A stretch of 35,535 bases of DNA. Origin: Thermodesulfobacteriota bacterium (GTDB taxonomy: Bacteria > Desulfobacterota > WTBG01 > CAIYCZ01 > CAIRTM01). Positions within the stretch are counted from its first letter, which is position 1. Each line of letters opens with the position of its first letter. The position numbers and the translations under genes were made by a program. The notes beneath the pieces are model-generated. The model did not search any database. It was not told where the DNA came from and saw nothing but the letters and a program-made list of their open reading frames with translations. The stretch spans positions 1 through 35,535 of the forward strand of contig JANQGV010000151.1 of NCBI GenBank assembly GCA_028282925.1. The letters are read 5' to 3'. Positions 33,306-35,535 of the stretch are shown here, piece after piece.

Positions 33306-33950
33306 ATGTTTACCGGGCTTATCGAGGATGTGGGGAAAATTAAAGGCATTACCCGCAAGGGCAGCGGGCAGGTGCTGTCCATTGATTGCGGACTGCCGCT
33401 GGAGGAGATTGTCCTGGGCGAAAGTATTGCCGTTGACGGGGTCTGTTTAACGGTAACGTCCCTCGTTTCCGGAGGATTTACCGTTGACGTTTCGCCTGAG
33501 AGCCTGCAGCGAACCACGCTGGGCTCAAAACGTCCGGGACATACCGTCAACCTTGAGCGGGCTTTGCGCCTGTCGGATCGACTGGGAGGGCACCTGGTGT
33601 CGGGACATATCGACGGTACGGCGGTGGCGGCATCAATTGAGCCCACGGGAGATTTCATACTCATAGCCTTTACAGCACCTGATACGTTATTAAAATATAT
33701 TATAGATAAAGGCTCTGTGGCGATTGACGGCATCAGCCTTACCGTGAATGAATGCACCGACCGGGGTTTTTCAGTTATGATTATACCCCATACCTTTGCG
33801 CATACAACCCTGAGTACCCGCAAAGCGGGGGACCGGGTGAATATAGAAAATGATATTATCGGTAAATATGTGGAAAAACTCCTGACCACGGAAGATACGA
33901 AAAACGGTGGGATCACGCGGGATTTTTTGGAGAAGTTTAATTTTACCTAA
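33306..33950 (+). CDS. ribE: Riboflavin synthase, alpha subunit
   Basis: RibE dismutates two molecules of 6,7-dimethyl-8-ribityllumazine to riboflavin. The 214-residue protein starts with the canonical [10 protein letters not shown] (ATG at 33306; a GTG 12 bases upstream is less likely) and has two lumazine-binding repeats: the first with [12 protein letters not shown] and [21 protein letters not shown], the second with [12 protein letters not shown]. The C-terminus is slightly extended ([18 protein letters not shown]). The next gene lies 39 bp downstream. Confidence 0.95.
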   Translation: MFTGLIEDVGKIKGITRKGSGQVLSIDCGLPLEEIVLGESIAVDGVCLTVTSLVSGGFTVDVSPESLQRTTLGSKRPGHTVNLERALRLSDRLGGHLVSGHIDGTAVAASIEPTGDFILIAFTAPDTLLKYIIDKGSVAIDGISLTVNECTDRGFSVMIIPHTFAHTTLSTRKAGDRVNIENDIIGKYVEKLLTTEDTKNGGITRDFLEKFNFT

Positions 33951-33989
33951 GGGTGTTTCTGCAAACCCCCTTTTAGAAGTGAGGAAGTC

Positions 33990-35210
33990 ATGCCAATCAG
34001 TAGAGTTGAAAAAGCAATAGAAGAGATCAAAAAAGGCAAAATGGTCATCCTGTGTGATGATGAAGATCGCGAAAATGAAGGCGATCTGACCATGGCCGCT
34101 GAAATGGTAACCCCGGAAGCCATCAATTTTATGGCAAAATACGGCCGCGGGCTTATTTGCCTGTCGCTGACCGATGAACGCTGCAGGCAGCTTGAGTTGC
34201 CCCTGATGGTGCAGGACAATACATCGTCTTTTCAGACCGCCTTTACCGTTTCCATTGATGCAACCCATGGTACCACAACCGGTATCTCCGCCTCCGACCG
34301 GTCCCATACCATCCTGACCGCGGTTAAAGATGATGCCAAGCCGGAAGAACTCGGCCGGCCGGGCCACATCTTTCCCCTGCGGGCCATGCCGGGCGGTGTT
34401 CTCAGGCGGGCCGGACAAACCGAAGGCTCTGTAGATCTGTGCCGCCTTGCGGGACTGAAGTCGGCCGGAATTATCTGTGAAATCATGAATGACGACGGCA
34501 CCATGTCCCGCATGCCCGATCTGGAAAAATTTGCCGAAGAACATGATATGCATATCGTCACCATTGCCGACATCATCAAATATATGCTGGCAAAAGAGTC
34601 CCTGGTGAAGCGGATGGTGGAAACCAACCTGCCGTCGCGCTTCGGCGGTGATTTTAGAATGATTATTTATGAAAACGTCATGGATACCCATCATCATATC
34701 GCCCTGATCAAAGGGGAGTGGGAACCGGATGAACCGGTGATGGTGCGGGTGCATTCAGAATGCCTGACCGGAGATGCCCTGGGGTCCATGCGCTGTGACT
34801 GCGGCGAGCAACTGGAACATGCCATGGAATCAATTGCCCGGGAGGGTAAGGGCGTTGTGGTGTATATGCGCCAGGAAGGCCGCGGCATCGGTTTCCTGAA
34901 CAAAATGAAAGCCTATGCCCTGCAGGACAAGGGGCGCGATACAGTTGAGGCCAACGTGGAGTTGGGGTTTGAGCCGGATCTGCGCGATTACGGCGTGGGC
35001 GCACAGGTGCTGCGGGACCTGGGGATTACCAAAATACGCCTGCTGACAAACAACCCCAAGAAAATTATCGGCCTGGAAGGGTACGGCCTGGAAATCGTGG
35101 AGCGGGTTTCCATTGAGATGAAGCCCAAAGACAACAATGTAAAATACCTCTCCACGAAGAAAGAGAAAATGGGTCATATCCTGGAAAAGGTCGAAGACGA
35201 AAAAAGTTGA
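33990..35210 (+). CDS. ribBA: Bifunctional 3,4-dihydroxy-2-butanone 4-phosphate synthase / GTP cyclohydrolase II
   Basis: The fused enzyme makes the two precursors of riboflavin, from ribulose-5-phosphate (RibB half) and GTP (RibA half). The 406-residue protein has the RibB metal site [11 protein letters not shown], the [14 protein letters not shown] loop and [20 protein letters not shown] (residues 1-200). The RibA half has the zinc-binding [18 protein letters not shown], then [14 protein letters not shown] and [16 protein letters not shown]. Both sites appear complete, so both activities are likely. A GAGGAAG ribosome-binding site precedes the ATG. Confidence 0.96.
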   Translation: MPISRVEKAIEEIKKGKMVILCDDEDRENEGDLTMAAEMVTPEAINFMAKYGRGLICLSLTDERCRQLELPLMVQDNTSSFQTAFTVSIDATHGTTTGISASDRSHTILTAVKDDAKPEELGRPGHIFPLRAMPGGVLRRAGQTEGSVDLCRLAGLKSAGIICEIMNDDGTMSRMPDLEKFAEEHDMHIVTIADIIKYMLAKESLVKRMVETNLPSRFGGDFRMIIYENVMDTHHHIALIKGEWEPDEPVMVRVHSECLTGDALGSMRCDCGEQLEHAMESIAREGKGVVVYMRQEGRGIGFLNKMKAYALQDKGRDTVEANVELGFEPDLRDYGVGAQVLRDLGITKIRLLTNNPKKIIGLEGYGLEIVERVSIEMKPKDNNVKYLSTKKEKMGHILEKVEDEKS

Positions 35211-35235
35211 ATATTAATACAGGAAGGTAGCCGTT

Positions 35236-35535
35236 ATGAGTAAAACACTCGAGGGAAAGTTAGATGCCAGAAACGTTCGGGTTGCCGTTATCGTCAGCCG
35301 CTTTAATGATTTTATCGTCAACCGGCTGCTGGGTGGGGCCATGGATGCCATGCTGCGTCATGGCGCCGAAGAGTCCCAGGTTGCCGTCATCAAAGTGCCG
35401 GGCGCTTTTGAGATACCGCTGGCCGCCAAAATGGCCGCCAAGGCCGGAAAGTATGATGCTGTTATCTGCCTGGGTGCGGTTATCCGGGGGGCCACCCCGC
35501 ATTTCGACTATGTGGCGGCAGAGGTTTCAAAGGGA
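35236..35535 (+). CDS. ribH: 6,7-dimethyl-8-ribityllumazine synthase, 5' part (runs off window)
   Basis: RibH condenses the RibB and RibD products to lumazine, the substrate of RibE. The first 100 residues are visible. [17 protein letters not shown] is the N-terminal signature, [12 protein letters not shown] and [16 protein letters not shown] line the active site. GGAAGGTAG stands just before the ATG, 25 bp after the ribBA stop. No stop codon is reached at the window end; the family usually has about 155 residues. Confidence 0.95.
   Translation, partial: MSKTLEGKLDARNVRVAVIVSRFNDFIVNRLLGGAMDAMLRHGAEESQVAVIKVPGAFEIPLAAKMAAKAGKYDAVICLGAVIRGATPHFDYVAAEVSKG

Noticed and set aside
33771-34754. 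327-codon minus-strand open frame opposite ribE/ribBA
   Set aside because: Shadow of ribBA; His- and Gly-rich composition without family resemblance.

Overview
The window looks like a chromosomal segment of a Gram-negative anaerobic bacterium, most likely a member of the Desulfobacterota (former Deltaproteobacteria, sulfate-reducer type). The reasons are a complete lipid A and outer-membrane assembly cluster, a single LolC/E-type lipoprotein-release permease, the rpmF/fabH fatty-acid locus carrying an embedded acyl-CoA dehydrogenase, and the nrdR-ribD-ribE-ribBA-ribH order. The lineage is inferred from gene content and order; no marker search was possible.

Left edge (1-3119): an accessory scar. 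The C-terminus of an IS200/IS605 TnpA transposase is followed by a run of small hairpins. Next comes a complete IS1182-family element (245-1922) with 46-bp perfect terminal inverted repeats. Its right end cuts off the 3' part of a small cysteine-rich DUF3795 gene. A second, intact DUF3795 paralogue and a GNAT acetyltransferase follow on the minus strand.

Minus-strand block (3163-23974): an RNB-domain exoribonuclease and a UvrD/PcrA-like helicase lie at the downstream end. They are separated by an intrinsic terminator from a roughly 16.7-kb envelope-biogenesis cluster. In transcription order the cluster is lysS, lolC/E, lolD, bamA, skp/ompH, lpxD, fabZ, lpxA, a gnnA-like oxidoreductase, lpxB, msbA, waaA, lpxK and a frameshifted PagL-like outer-membrane gene. 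Together these supply the acyl-transfer, disaccharide, 4'-kinase, Kdo-transfer and flipping steps for lipid A, plus BAM and Lol machinery. No lpxH/lpxI, lpxC, lpxL or gnnB is present in the window. Dispersed palindromic repeats sit between several of the genes.

Plus-strand block (24401-35535): a flavin-binding split-barrel protein is followed by an AT-rich promoter region and then yceD-rpmF-fabH-[acyl-CoA dehydrogenase]-fabG-acpP-fabF. The usual plsX and fabD are missing and an acyl-CoA dehydrogenase occupies the fabD position. Then come rpiB, a dCMP-deaminase-family gene, nrdR and the riboflavin genes ribD, ribE, ribBA and the 5' part of ribH, which runs off the window.

The most interesting points are the acyl-CoA dehydrogenase inside the type II fatty-acid synthase operon, a BamA with an extra periplasmic domain ahead of its POTRA domains, and a GnnA-like enzyme translationally coupled to lpxA, which hints at a modified (2,3-diamino) lipid A. 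No tRNA, rRNA or CRISPR array was seen.
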